Of a stretch of 12,636 nt of DNA, positions 7,021 to 12,636 are shown piece after piece; positions within the stretch are counted from its first letter, which is position 1, and every line of letters starts with the position of its first letter. The notes below the pieces were generated by a model. The model saw only the letters and a program-made list of their open reading frames with translations, was not told where the DNA came from and did no database searches. The DNA lies in contig JBOGDQ010000330.1 of NCBI GenBank assembly GCA_050742975.1, positions 1-12,636 of the forward strand. Reading direction: 5' to 3'. Source of the DNA: JBDTGE01 sp050742975 (GTDB taxonomy: Bacteria; Actinomycetota; Actinomycetes; Mycobacteriales; Jatrophihabitantaceae). The translations under genes were made by a program, and so were the position numbers.

Positions 7021-7253
7021 CCAGTACGCGAATCGAAACGGAAACCAGAGTGGGTTGGCGGGTCCGCCTCGACCAGGGCGTGTGTCAGGGTTACGCCTGC
7101 TGTGTTATGGCGGTGCCCTCGGTGTTCGATCTCGACGACGACACCGGCAAGGCCGTCGTCATCAACGCGGAGCCGGATGACTCGCTGCGTGAAGCGGTCG
7201 ACGGCGCGATCCGCGGCTGTCCGGTTCGTGCGATCACGATCGATGCCGGTTAG
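7017..7253 (+). CDS. [3Fe-4S]-type ferredoxin
   Basis: A 78-residue acidic ferredoxin, the electron carrier between the reductase and the oxygenase. The cluster motif is C23-Q-G-Y26-A-C28-C29 ... C68-P69. In the actinobacterial CxxXxxC...CP family, a Cys at the middle position gives a 4Fe-4S cluster and any other residue gives 3Fe-4S; here it is Tyr26, so [3Fe-4S] is predicted. An extra Cys28 sits next to ligand Cys29. The following VPSVFDLDDDTGKAVV and the final GCPVRAITI are standard. This type often partners cytochromes P450, but no P450 is present, and 3Fe-4S ferredoxins also serve phenanthrene/phthalate-type oxygenases. ATGA overlap with the upstream gene and three bases to the reductase gene support one electron-transfer unit. 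Confidence 0.93.
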   Translation: MTSTRIETETRVGWRVRLDQGVCQGYACCVMAVPSVFDLDDDTGKAVVINAEPDDSLREAVDGAIRGCPVRAITIDAG

Positions 7254-7256
7254 CTG

Positions 7257-8450
7257 ATGCGGCGGATCGTCGTTGTGGGTGCCTCGATCGCTGGGGTCCA
7301 CGCCGTGGAGGCACTGCGCGCCGAGGGCTTCGACGGAGAGCTCACCTTGATCGGGGCGGAGGATCTCCTGCCCTACGACCGGCCGCCGCTGTCCAAGGCG
7401 GCGTTGACCGAAGAGGTGTCGAAACCGGATCTCCTGCTTCGGCCGGCTGACTGGTACCCCGCGCAGGGCGTCGACCTGAGGTTGGGGCACGCGGCCACAC
7501 GGCTGGATGTCCCCAGCCGATCGCTACGGCTGGCCGACGGCACGGTGCTCGGTTTCGAGGGACTCGTTCTCGCTACCGGATCGGCCGCGCGGGTGCCGAC
7601 AAATATCGTCGGCGACGTCGCAGCGATCCAGGTGCTGCGAACCGCACGCGACAGCGAGCGCCTACGAGAGCGGCTCGTCCGCGGTACCCACCTGGTCGTG
7701 ATCGGCGCCGGCTTCATCGGCTTGGAGGTTGCGGCCAGCGCTCGGAGCCTCGGCGTCGAGGTGACGATCGTCGAGGTCGGTCCCGCTCCGCTCGCCGCGG
7801 TGCTAGGCGCCGAGGTGGGTGGGTGGTTCGCGCGCTTGCACGCGCGACACGGGGTTTCGATCCGGTGCCGGGAGTCAGTACGGGCGCTAGAGGCCGACGG
7901 TGCACGGTACCGAGTGCATCTCGTCGGCGGCGCGATCCTGATGGCCGACACGGTCGTAGCCGGGGTCGGGGCGACGCCGGCGACCGAATGGCTGCACAGC
8001 AGTGGGCTAGCCCTGGCCGCGGGCGGTGTCGTCTGTGATGGTTGGCTGCGCACGGCAGTGCCCAGTGTCGTGGCGGCAGGTGACATCGCGCATTGGCGCA
8101 ACGAGTTGTTCGACGCGCACATGCGTGTCGAACACTGGACGACGGCGGTCGAACAGGGGCGGTTCGCGGCCTTGTCGCTGTTGGACGCGGCCGATCAGCC
8201 GTACGCGGCGCCGCCCTATTTCTGGACCGACCAGTTCACGGCGCGAACGCGCACGATCGGTCGGGTCAGCGGTGCCGACCGGGTGTGCATTCTGCGAGCG
8301 GACGACGAATCGCTGGTGGCGCTCTACGGGCGCGGTGAGAGGTTGCAGGGCGCGGTCTGCGTCAACGCTCCGCGGGCGTTGGTGGCGTGGCGCCAGGCCG
8401 TAGTCGCAGGCATCGCGTGGCCTGACGTACTGGCTGTCGGGAGGGGTTGA
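7257..8450 (+). CDS. NAD(P)H-dependent ferredoxin reductase, FAD, glutathione-reductase type
   Basis: A 397-residue flavoprotein that passes electrons from NAD(P)H to the ferredoxin encoded just before it. The FAD-binding N-terminus is VVVGASIAGVHAVEAL (GxSxAG at 8-13), followed by LPYDRPPLSK, LVLATGSAARVP (103-114), the NAD-binding motif VIGAGFIGLEVAAS (148-161) and a strand ending in Glu173, which favours NADH over NADPH. The second FAD motif VVAAGDIAHW is at 271-280, then RVEHWTTAVEQG. Length and order match BphA4/HcaD/putidaredoxin-reductase relatives. The start is three bases after the ferredoxin stop, with no strong ribosome site, consistent with coupling. The stop TGA overlaps a possible promoter for the transporter unit. 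It completes a three-component oxygenase: alpha/beta, ferredoxin and reductase. Confidence 0.95.
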   Translation: MRRIVVVGASIAGVHAVEALRAEGFDGELTLIGAEDLLPYDRPPLSKAALTEEVSKPDLLLRPADWYPAQGVDLRLGHAATRLDVPSRSLRLADGTVLGFEGLVLATGSAARVPTNIVGDVAAIQVLRTARDSERLRERLVRGTHLVVIGAGFIGLEVAASARSLGVEVTIVEVGPAPLAAVLGAEVGGWFARLHARHGVSIRCRESVRALEADGARYRVHLVGGAILMADTVVAGVGATPATEWLHSSGLALAAGGVVCDGWLRTAVPSVVAAGDIAHWRNELFDAHMRVEHWTTAVEQGRFAALSLLDAADQPYAAPPYFWTDQFTARTRTIGRVSGADRVCILRADDESLVALYGRGERLQGAVCVNAPRALVAWRQAVVAGIAWPDVLAVGRG

Positions 8451-8474
8451 CGTGTCGCTTACACGATATAGAGT
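8447..8474 (+). promoter_or_regulatory. Possible sigma-70-type promoter for the transporter operon
   Basis: TTGACG (8447-8452) and TAGAGT (8469-8474) are separated by 16 bases. The -35 is five of six to consensus and the -10 four of six. The -35 straddles the reductase stop codon and the site opens the longest intergenic region in the window, where a new transcription unit is most likely. Sequence-only prediction. Confidence 0.4.
8451..8465. promoter_or_regulatory. Perfect inverted repeat, possible operator inside the promoter
   Basis: CGTGT-CGCTT-ACACG: two perfect 5-base arms, 10 bases centre to centre, lying between the putative -35 and -10. A repressor here would block RNA polymerase. 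The half-site is short and no second copy was noticed elsewhere in the window. Confidence 0.35.
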
Positions 8475-8478
8475 CACT

Positions 8479-8521
8479 CACAGCACTAGTGGTCGACTAG
8501 CCTGGCTGCCTAGCCACTGTG
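8479..8521 (+). other. Imperfect hairpin in the leader region before the transporter genes
   Basis: Complementary blocks are CACA (8479-8482) with TGTG (8518-8521), GTGG (8489-8492) with CCAC (8514-8517), and CTAG (8497-8500) with CTAG (8510-8513), with bulges between. It also holds the 8-base palindrome CACTAGTG (8484-8491). It lies just after the putative -10, so it would form in the transcript leader. No U-tract follows, so it is not a classical terminator. The rest of the gap to 8586 shows no coding signature. Confidence 0.3.
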
Positions 8522-8586
8522 CAGCCGTATCCTTGCATCGGGCCTACTCGGGTCCGTTACCCAGGCCATCATCGAGGGGGCCCAGC

Positions 8587-8652
8587 GTGACTACGGGAAC
8601 GGATGTCCACCAACGCGCGGGTCGCAGCGGCTCCGGCGAGGCGACCTCATGA
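8587..8652 (+). CDS. Possible 21-residue leader peptide upstream of the permease
   Basis: A GTG-started mini-reading-frame with GAGGGGG (8574-8580) six bases ahead, ending in a TGA that overlaps the permease ATG (ATGA). The residues (VTTGTDVHQRAGRSGSGEATS) resemble nothing recognised and are low in hydrophobics. It could couple ribosomes into the permease gene, be the decayed end of a lost gene, or be chance. Confidence 0.22.
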   Translation: MTTGTDVHQRAGRSGSGEATS

Positions 8653-9485
8653 CCATGCATCTCGCCGCGACCTCGGCAACCCAGATTGACTGGAGACTGC
8701 TCCGCGATCGCGTCTTCAACGGTGACTCGGTCTTCTGGCGGTCGCTGTGGACGACGGTCTATATCGCCGTGAGCGCCGAGGTCCTCGGCATCCTCATCGG
8801 GATCGTGACCCTGGCGACGCTGCGCTCGCGCATCGCCCCGCTGCGATGGTTGGCCTGGGTGTATCGGCTGGTCATGCGGGGCACACCGCCGATCGTGCAG
8901 ATCTTTTTCGTCTACTACGGCGCGAACCTCGTCCTGGGATTCGACCTGTTCCCTTCTCAGCTCACGATCGGGTCGTGGGTGTTTTCCGGTGCGGTGCTGG
9001 CCGGTATCACCGCACTCGCTCTGAACGAGGGCGCCTTCATGAGCGAGATCATCCGAGCGGGTGTCGACTCGGTCGACCCTGGCCAACTCGAGTCCGCGAT
9101 GGCCGTCGGCATGACGCGGCGGCAGGCGATGCGACGAATCATCGCGCCACAGGCTGCCCGCGTCGTGACGCCGGCGGTCGGCAATCAGTTCAACTACATG
9201 CTTAAAGCCACCTCGCTGCTGTCGTTCATCGGTGTGTACGAGATGTTCCAGGATGCGCAGGTCGGCTACGCGGCCTCCTTCCGGCCGGTGGAGTACTTCA
9301 TCGGGGTGGCGGTCTGGTACCTCGTCCTCACCTCCCTGTGGGGACTGATCCAGGCTCGGATCGAGAAGAAACTTGGTGCATCCGACGCCGACATCACAGG
9401 AGGGCGACGGCTATGGAGATCGCGGAAGTGGAACGTCGGGTCAGCGGAGTCGGCGTCGCGGAAGTTGGAGGGCACCGCAGTGTGA
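8649..9485 (+). CDS. ABC transporter permease, polar amino acid (HisM/GlnP) family
   Basis: The membrane component of an amino-acid-type ABC importer, 278 residues. After a short cytoplasmic N-terminus, hydrophobic segments are seen at about 31-57, 65-97, 108-126, 186-200 and 213-236. The signature RGTPPIVQIFFVYYG (77-91) and the EAA loop (LNEGAFMSEIIRAGVDSVDPGQ at 125-146, then AMAVGMTRRQA and IIAPQA) identify the polar-amino-acid permease family and provide the ATPase docking site. GAGG at 8638-8641 is seven bases from the ATG. About 40 hydrophilic residues after the last membrane segment are extra for the family and are encoded where the gene overlaps a possible early start of the ATPase. 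Single-permease systems act as homodimers. Substrate could be an amino acid, an amine or an aromatic derivative. Confidence 0.94.
   Translation: MTMHLAATSATQIDWRLLRDRVFNGDSVFWRSLWTTVYIAVSAEVLGILIGIVTLATLRSRIAPLRWLAWVYRLVMRGTPPIVQIFFVYYGANLVLGFDLFPSQLTIGSWVFSGAVLAGITALALNEGAFMSEIIRAGVDSVDPGQLESAMAVGMTRRQAMRRIIAPQAARVVTPAVGNQFNYMLKATSLLSFIGVYEMFQDAQVGYAASFRPVEYFIGVAVWYLVLTSLWGLIQARIEKKLGASDADITGGRRLWRSRKWNVGSAESASRKLEGTAV
9398..9403 (+). promoter_or_regulatory. Strong ribosome binding site inside the permease gene
   Basis: AGGAGG nine bases before an in-frame ATG (9413) that would start the ATPase 23 codons earlier than the GTG at 9482. A second site, GGAGGG at 9467-9472, lies nine bases before that GTG. 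The two are equally well spaced, so the ATPase start is ambiguous. Confidence 0.5.
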
Positions 9486-10261
9486 ACGGTGCTGCGGATA
9501 GTCGAGTCTCGCTGCGGGCCTCCGGGGTCTGCAAGAGCTTCGGTCATGTCGAGGTTCTGCATGACGTGTCTACCGAGATGCCGTCACACGGCACGACGGC
9601 CATCATCGGGCCGTCCGGTTCGGGCAAGACAACGTTTCTGCGTTGCCTCAATGGGCTCGAGATCCCGAGTGCAGGTCGTATCGAGATCGAAGGCGAGGTA
9701 GCGCCCTGGTCGGATGGTCGAGCCATCGCCGGCCGCCGGCGCGAGCGGGAAGCGGTGCGTGTCCGGCAGGAGTTCGGCTTCGTCTTCCAGCGGTTCAACC
9801 TGTGGCCGCACAAGACGGCGCTCGAAAACGTGACCGAGGGACCGACCCTCGTACGGGGCATGGTGAAGGAGCGTGCGGAGGAACTGGGCCGATCGCTGCT
9901 GACGCGGGTCGGTTTGGAGGAGAAGGTGTACGCGTATCCGCGTCGCCTGTCCGGCGGCCAGCAACAGCGGGTGGCGATCGCGCGCGCACTCGCCATGGAG
10001 CCGAAGATCCTGCTGTTCGACGAAGCAACCAGCGCGCTCGACCCGGAGATGGTCGGCGAGGTACTACAAGTCATGAAGGATCTCGCCCTGCAGGGAATGA
10101 CGATGGTCTGCGTGACCCACGAGATGGGTTTCGCACGCGAGGTGGCCAGCAAGGTGATCATGATGGATCACGGCCGGCTCGTCGAGGAGGGAACTCCTTC
10201 CGAGATCTTCGATTCGCCGAAGAGCGATCGCACCGCACAGTTCCTCTCGAAGGTCCTCTAG
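9482..10261 (+). CDS. ABC transporter ATP-binding protein, polar amino acid (GlnQ/HisP) family
   Basis: The ATPase driving the permease encoded upstream; 259 residues from the GTG at 9482. Walker A GPSGSGKT is at 43-50, the Q-loop Gln at 103 (FVFQRFNLWPH), signature LSGGQQQR at 156-163, Walker B ILLFDEATSALD with Asp180-Glu181, and switch His213 in VTHEMGFARE, a sequence typical of the glutamine/histidine transporter ATPases. All catalytic residues are present. The GTG overlaps the permease stop (GTGA) and leaves about eight residues before the conserved core, the usual layout; an ATG at 9413 would give 282 residues with a 73-base overlap and an unconserved N-terminal tail. No substrate-binding protein gene is adjacent. 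A TAG stop is followed by 60 bases without a clear terminator. Confidence 0.95.
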   Translation: MNGAADSRVSLRASGVCKSFGHVEVLHDVSTEMPSHGTTAIIGPSGSGKTTFLRCLNGLEIPSAGRIEIEGEVAPWSDGRAIAGRRREREAVRVRQEFGFVFQRFNLWPHKTALENVTEGPTLVRGMVKERAEELGRSLLTRVGLEEKVYAYPRRLSGGQQQRVAIARALAMEPKILLFDEATSALDPEMVGEVLQVMKDLALQGMTMVCVTHEMGFAREVASKVIMMDHGRLVEEGTPSEIFDSPKSDRTAQFLSKVL

Positions 10262-10321
10262 CGGGTAGTCCTGTCCGCTCCGCCGAAGTAAGGCCACGAC
10301 AGCCGGAGGCTGATCTGTCAC

Positions 10322-11767
10322 ATGCGGTCCATCGACGAGGTTTTCACCCAGCACGCGCACTGGATCGACGGCCGCTGGTCGTCCTCGAGTGGGGGTCTGT
10401 TCGCCGTGGAGAATCCTGCCTCGCAGGAAGCGATCGGCCATGTTCCGGCTGGTAATGCCGAGGACGTGGATCGCGCGGTTCACGCCGCTCACCGGGCGCT
10501 GCCGGGCTGGCGCGACACCACGATCGAGAATCGGCTCGCCCTCCTCGATCGGCTGTGCGACGTACTCGATGACGACCGCGACATGATGGCGCAGATCATC
10601 ACCGCCGAGGTCGGGGCGCCGGTCGCCCTAGCCGGGCCGGCACACGTGGGGCTCACCACGGAGATCCTGCGCGCGTTCGTCAAACTCGGGCGGGAGTTCG
10701 AGTTCGTCTCCTCGACGGGAGCTTCGACCCTCGTCTACGAGCCCATAGGCGTCGCCGGCTGCATCACGCCATGGAACCTGCCGCTGATCCTCATCGCGCA
10801 GAAGCTCGGCGCCGCATTGGTGACCGGCTGCACCACCGTATTCAAGCCGAGCGAGCTCACGCCACTCAGCGCATTGCGTCTCGCCGAGTGTATGAGCGAG
10901 GCAGGCTACCCGCCCGGTGTGTTCAACGTGGTCACCGGCGACGGGCCCGCGGCCGGTGAGCCGCTGGTCAGCCACCCGCTCGTCAGCAAGGTCTCGTTCA
11001 CCGGCTCCACCCGGGCGGGGCAACGGGTAGCCGCGCTGGCCGCGCAAACGGTGAAGCGGGTCAGCCTCGAACTCGGCGGCAAGAGCGCGAACCTGGTGCT
11101 GCCCGACGGCGATCTGGAGGCCGCCGTCACCACCGGCAGTCACCAGGCCTGTTTCAACGCCGGTCAGTCGTGCATCGCGTGGAGCCGGTTGCTCGTGCCG
11201 ACCGAGCGGCTGGCCGAGGCCACCGAGCTGGCTGCTACCGCTCTTGGCGGCATGCGCGTCGGTGATCCGGCGGACCCGACCACCGACGTCGGCCCGCTGA
11301 TCTCGGCCGCCGCCGCGGATCGCGTGCGTGGCTATATCGCCAAGGGGGTCGAACAGGGCGCCCGCGTGGCGGTCGGCGGCACGGACCGCCCCGACGGCCT
11401 CCCGCGCGGCCACTTCGTGCGGCCCACCGTGCTCACCGACGTCCGTCCGGACATGACGGTGGCCCAGGAGGAGATCTTCGGCCCGGTCCTTTGCGTCATC
11501 CCTTATCGCGACGAAGCGGAGGCAGTCGCGATCGCGAACGGAACGCCCTACGGACTGCACGGCGCCGTATGGTCGCGCGACGAGGAACGCGCCATGGCGG
11601 TAGCGCGTCGGATCGAGACCGGCATGATCAATATCAATGGCTACGGGTTCGATCCGTTGGCGCCCTTCGGTGGCTACAAGCACTCGGGCGTGGGCCGGGA
11701 GATGGGCACGGCCGGGCTGCACGAATTCCTCGAGGTCAAGGCAGTACAGCGGTTCGGACCGTCGTAG
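10322..11767 (+). CDS. NAD(P)-dependent aldehyde dehydrogenase
   Basis: A 481-residue aldehyde dehydrogenase superfamily enzyme oxidising an aldehyde to the carboxylic acid. All catalytic features are present: PWN with Asn152, FKPSE with Lys175 (cofactor), FTGSTRAG (226-233), general base Glu250 in LELGGKSAN and nucleophile Cys284 in FNAGQSCIA, with EEIFGPVL and the C-terminal PFGGYKHSGVGREMG also conserved. Length fits the non-acylating class. GGAGG at 10305-10309 is 12 bases upstream of the ATG, a long spacing, but no nearer start exists. It lies between the transporter and a class III aminotransferase, so the likely substrate is the aldehyde left after deamination of an amine; semialdehydes are the alternative. 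The substrate specificity is not readable from the sequence. Confidence 0.95.
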   Translation: MRSIDEVFTQHAHWIDGRWSSSSGGLFAVENPASQEAIGHVPAGNAEDVDRAVHAAHRALPGWRDTTIENRLALLDRLCDVLDDDRDMMAQIITAEVGAPVALAGPAHVGLTTEILRAFVKLGREFEFVSSTGASTLVYEPIGVAGCITPWNLPLILIAQKLGAALVTGCTTVFKPSELTPLSALRLAECMSEAGYPPGVFNVVTGDGPAAGEPLVSHPLVSKVSFTGSTRAGQRVAALAAQTVKRVSLELGGKSANLVLPDGDLEAAVTTGSHQACFNAGQSCIAWSRLLVPTERLAEATELAATALGGMRVGDPADPTTDVGPLISAAAADRVRGYIAKGVEQGARVAVGGTDRPDGLPRGHFVRPTVLTDVRPDMTVAQEEIFGPVLCVIPYRDEAEAVAIANGTPYGLHGAVWSRDEERAMAVARRIETGMININGYGFDPLAPFGGYKHSGVGREMGTAGLHEFLEVKAVQRFGPS

Positions 11768-11771
11768 CCCT

Positions 11772-11789
11772 GTCCGCTGCCAGCAGGAC
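11772..11789 (+). other. Small hairpin just after the aldehyde dehydrogenase stop
   Basis: GTCCGCT (11772-11778) pairs with AGC-A-GGAC (11782-11789, one bulged A) around a GCC loop, five bases past the stop codon. There is no U-tract, so it is at most a weak terminator or mRNA-stabilising stem between the two genes. Confidence 0.25.
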
Positions 11790-11838
11790 CCCTAGACAGA
11801 AACTACGACACCCACTTGAGCGAGGACGACTTTCAACG

Positions 11839-12636
11839 ATGACGAATCAGAGCTGGATCGAACGGGACCGAGCTAGTCGGATCCAATCGCGCTACACCTT
11901 TCCCGAGGTGCTCGAGCGCGGAAGCGGAACGACCGTGTACGACACCGAGGGCCGGAAGTACCTCGACTTCGTGTCCGGTCAGGTGTGCGCCGTCGCGGGG
12001 CACGCACACCCGAAGTACGCCGACGCGATCGCCAAGCAGGCCCACACCTTGGTGCAGCGTGGCTCGGCGTTCACCGATACCTGTCAGATCCAACTGGCCG
12101 AGAAGGTCGCCCAGATGTGCCCGGGTGATCTGAACAAGAGCTACTTCGCGTGCACCGGCTCGGAGTCCAATGAGGCGGCACTGCGAATGGCCAAGCTCGT
12201 CACCGGACGGTTCGAGGTCGCGGCCGTGGTGCGCGGATATCACGGCCTGACTGCGGGTTCGTTCGGGATCACCGGCCTGGGCGGGGTGTTTCGCGACGGC
12301 TACGGCCCCATGCAGCCGGGTGCGGCGTTCCTTCCGGCTCCGTACGTCTACCGTTGTCCGTTCAAGGGCTGCGACCAGGACGGCGATACCTGTGCCTTGA
12401 CTTGCATGGAGCACGGTCTGGACACCTTGCGGCGCACGACTTCGGGGCGCCCGGCAGCGGTGTTCGTGGAAGTGATCCAAAGCGCGGGCGGCGTGATCGT
12501 GATGCCACAGGAGTGGCTGACGGAGGTCCGCCGGTTGTGCGATGAGTGGGGCGCGCTGCTCGTCATCGACGAAGCCCAGACCGGCTTCGGACGCACCGGC
12601 AAGATGTTCGGCTTCGAGCACTATGAGGGCGTCATG
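11839..12636 (+). CDS. Class III PLP-dependent aminotransferase, 3' end missing
   Basis: The frame is open from ATG 11839 to the last base with no stop (266 residues seen of an expected 430-450). The best likeness is the dialkylglycine decarboxylase / omega-transaminase branch of fold type I, class III: GTTVYDTEGRKYLDFVSGQ (30-48), CTGSESNEAALRMAKLVTG (105-123; phosphate-binding GSE), YHG (134-136), PYVYRCP (168-174), EVIQSAGGVIVMP (211-223) and VIDEAQTGFGRTG (242-254), with Asp244 expected to bind the PLP ring nitrogen. The Schiff-base lysine lies beyond the window. AGGA at 11823-11826 is 12 bases ahead. Residues 173-189 hold four cysteines (C-x4-C-x6-C-x3-C). Beside an aldehyde dehydrogenase it probably converts an amine or amino acid to the carbonyl; decarboxylation-dependent transamination is possible. 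Confidence 0.93.
   Translation, partial: MTNQSWIERDRASRIQSRYTFPEVLERGSGTTVYDTEGRKYLDFVSGQVCAVAGHAHPKYADAIAKQAHTLVQRGSAFTDTCQIQLAEKVAQMCPGDLNKSYFACTGSESNEAALRMAKLVTGRFEVAAVVRGYHGLTAGSFGITGLGGVFRDGYGPMQPGAAFLPAPYVYRCPFKGCDQDGDTCALTCMEHGLDTLRRTTSGRPAAVFVEVIQSAGGVIVMPQEWLTEVRRLCDEWGALLVIDEAQTGFGRTGKMFGFEHYEGVM

Noticed and set aside
9643..10455. A 270-codon + strand frame overlapping the ATPase
   Set aside because: Wrong frame for the ABC motifs; Arg/Gly/Pro-rich product typical of out-of-frame high-GC DNA.
10628..11722. A 364-codon open frame on the minus strand opposite the aldehyde dehydrogenase
   Set aside because: High-GC codon bias opens the antisense frame; its product has no recognisable domain, while the + strand product has every ALDH catalytic motif.
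10270..11778. The 10-mer CCTGTCCGCT after two stop codons (10270-10279 and 11769-11778)
   Set aside because: Ten bases shared twice in GC-rich DNA without extended similarity or symmetry; likely chance.
11833..12621. A 262-codon minus-strand frame at the right edge
   Set aside because: It is antisense to an uninterrupted class III aminotransferase that has clear PLP-binding motifs on the + strand.
1..12636. tRNA/rRNA genes, CRISPR array, insertion sequence or phage parts
   Set aside because: No cloverleaf, spaced repeats, transposase motifs or terminal inverted repeats were seen; nearly all of the window is accounted for by catabolic and transport genes.

Overview
The window is a densely packed block of a high-GC genome (mid-60s percent GC by eye, strongly G/C-ending codons, frequent GTG starts, ATGA/GTGA/TAATG gene junctions). 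These traits and the protein families suggest an actinobacterium of the Rhodococcus / Nocardia / Mycobacterium / Pseudonocardia kind; genus cannot be fixed from the sequence. All fourteen confident genes lie on the + strand. The first (CoA-transferase) is cut at the left edge and the last (class III aminotransferase) at the right edge. No stretch over 300 bases lacks a gene; the largest gap is about 200 bases (8451-8648).

Block A (1-8450) is an aromatic-ring catabolic operon: a CaiB-type CoA-transferase; a crotonase-fold protein; alpha and beta subunits of a Rieske ring-hydroxylating dioxygenase; a long short-chain dehydrogenase; an alpha/beta hydrolase; a type I (VOC-fold) extradiol ring-cleavage dioxygenase; a SnoaL/NTF2-like small protein; a [3Fe-4S]-type ferredoxin; and a glutathione-reductase-type ferredoxin reductase. 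Alpha/beta oxygenase + 3Fe-4S ferredoxin + GR-type reductase is the architecture known from actinobacterial phenanthrene/phthalate-type dioxygenases. The implied core chemistry is ring cis-dihydroxylation, rearomatisation to a catechol, and meta-cleavage. The CoA-transferase and crotonase may process a carboxylate side chain.

Block B (8451-10261) has a possible promoter with an inverted repeat between its -35 and -10, then a polar-amino-acid-family ABC permease and its ATPase, with no substrate-binding protein in view. Block C (10322-end) is an aldehyde dehydrogenase followed by a class III PLP aminotransferase resembling the dialkylglycine decarboxylase / omega-transaminase group.

Read together, the inference is a pathway for a nitrogen-bearing aromatic compound (aromatic amine or amino-acid-like): import by an amino-acid-type ABC system, transamination, oxidation of the aldehyde to an acid, and ring hydroxylation and meta-cleavage. 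The substrate is not determinable from sequence. Two enzymes lack residues that their families normally need: the hydrolase has Phe where the triad His should be, and the crotonase has Val where the second catalytic Glu should be. Their reactions should therefore not be assumed from family name. No regulator, transposase, RNA gene or CRISPR array was seen.
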